Made by a program: the position numbers and the translations under genes. Source: an uncultured Collinsella sp. (lineage in GTDB: Bacteria; Actinomycetota; Coriobacteriia; Coriobacteriales; Coriobacteriaceae). From it: a stretch of 6,049 nt of DNA. The stretch's first letter is position 1, and each line of letters begins with the position of its first letter. Location: the NCBI GenBank assembly GCA_900543945.1, contig UQTN01000113.1:1-6049 (forward strand), read 5' to 3'. This document shows, piece after piece, positions 5,744-6,049 of this stretch. A model generated the notes under the pieces. That model made no database searches. It was not told the DNA's origin and saw only the letters and a list, made by a program, of their open reading frames with translations.

Positions 5744-6049
5744 CTACCCGCACACACCGCATTTTGCACAGGCCGACAGTGCGGCAGGAGCCTGCGCGAT
5801 GCCGCCCTTTGCCGTCTCGCGTAGCGTGGCCGGCAACGCGTGGCCCACCGAGAGCATGACGTGTGCCATCTGGTCAAACGGCACTAGGCTCTTAATGCCG
5901 GCGAGGGCGAGTTGTGCGGAGCTAAAGGCGGCTGCCACGCCGATGGCGTTGCGGTTTTGGCAGGGTACCTCCACGAGGCCACCGACGGGGTCACAAACGA
6001 GGCCCAGCAGGTTACTCAGCGCGATGGAACTGGCGTCGAGCGCCTGCCC
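5744..6049 (-). CDS. sdaA: Iron-sulfur L-serine dehydratase (L-serine ammonia-lyase), C-terminal 101 residues
   Basis: The frame enters at the right edge and ends at TAG 5744-5746. It converts L-serine to pyruvate and ammonia with an oxygen-labile [4Fe-4S] cluster in the cytoplasm. The diagnostic stretch LVCDPVGGLVEVPCQNRNAI is present, with its two cysteines 11 residues apart, the spacing known for two of the three cluster ligands. It is followed by the family's KSLVPFDQM and LRETAKGGIA. The third ligand and the N-terminus lie outside the window, so it cannot be said whether this is a single-chain enzyme or a separate alpha subunit. The tail is unusual: it ends SACAKCGVCG, with three cysteines in the last eight residues. 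In the one type of this family with a known structure, a C-terminal cysteine folds into the active site and caps the cluster, so a cysteine near the end is expected, but three are more than I recall. No downstream gene is co-transcribed with obvious coupling. Confidence 0.93.
   Translation of the reverse strand, partial: GQALDASSIALSNLLGLVCDPVGGLVEVPCQNRNAIGVAAAFSSAQLALAGIKSLVPFDQMAHVMLSVGHALPATLRETAKGGIAQAPAALSACAKCGVCG

Noticed and set aside
5621..5859. Short + strand frames in and beside the 5595-5743 gap
   Set aside because: They run across the promoter and palindrome and into the antisense of the serine dehydratase, and show no recognisable protein.

Overview
The window is bacterial and compact. 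Almost all of it is coded on the minus strand, in GC-rich, mostly operonic DNA. The mix of genes fits a Gram-positive, high-GC anaerobe, most likely an actinobacterium of the Coriobacteriia (Collinsella-like): an oxygen-sensitive iron-sulfur serine dehydratase, a membrane-anchored L,D-transpeptidase and a YknXYZ/MacAB-type exporter with no outer-membrane partner. That placement is inference from gene content and style, not from a marker gene.

Layout, left to right. Positions 1-132 (+) hold the last 43 codons of a gene resembling precorrin-6A reductase (CobK/CbiJ). A strong GC-rich hairpin lies on its stop codon. Positions about 150-256 (+) hold a decayed fragment of an IS21-family transposase (IstA) with an in-frame stop. 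It ends where a 77-base imperfect inverted repeat (259-335) begins. This left end is the only accessory-looking part of the window.

Positions 344-3746 (-) form a three-gene operon read right to left: membrane fusion protein (HlyD/MacA/YknX type), ABC ATPase (MacB/YknY type), then FtsX/MacB-type permease (YknZ type). Both junctions overlap (TAATG, then ATGA), so translation is probably coupled. A consensus -10 box and an ideal Shine-Dalgarno precede the first gene. The three proteins should form one tripartite efflux or export pump for an unknown substrate.

Positions 3879-5594 (-) encode a 571-residue membrane-anchored L,D-transpeptidase with a YkuD catalytic domain, which cross-links or modifies peptidoglycan. 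It has its own consensus -10 box, straddled by a short dyad. Positions 5744-6049 (-) are the C-terminal 101 residues of an iron-sulfur L-serine dehydratase, followed by a perfect 8-bp-arm palindrome that probably ends its transcript.

No tRNA, rRNA, CRISPR array or clear riboswitch was seen. The interior is ordinary. The most interesting signals are the scarred left end, the short dyads at the two promoters and the cysteine-rich tail of the serine dehydratase. I see no convincing evidence of a previously undescribed system.
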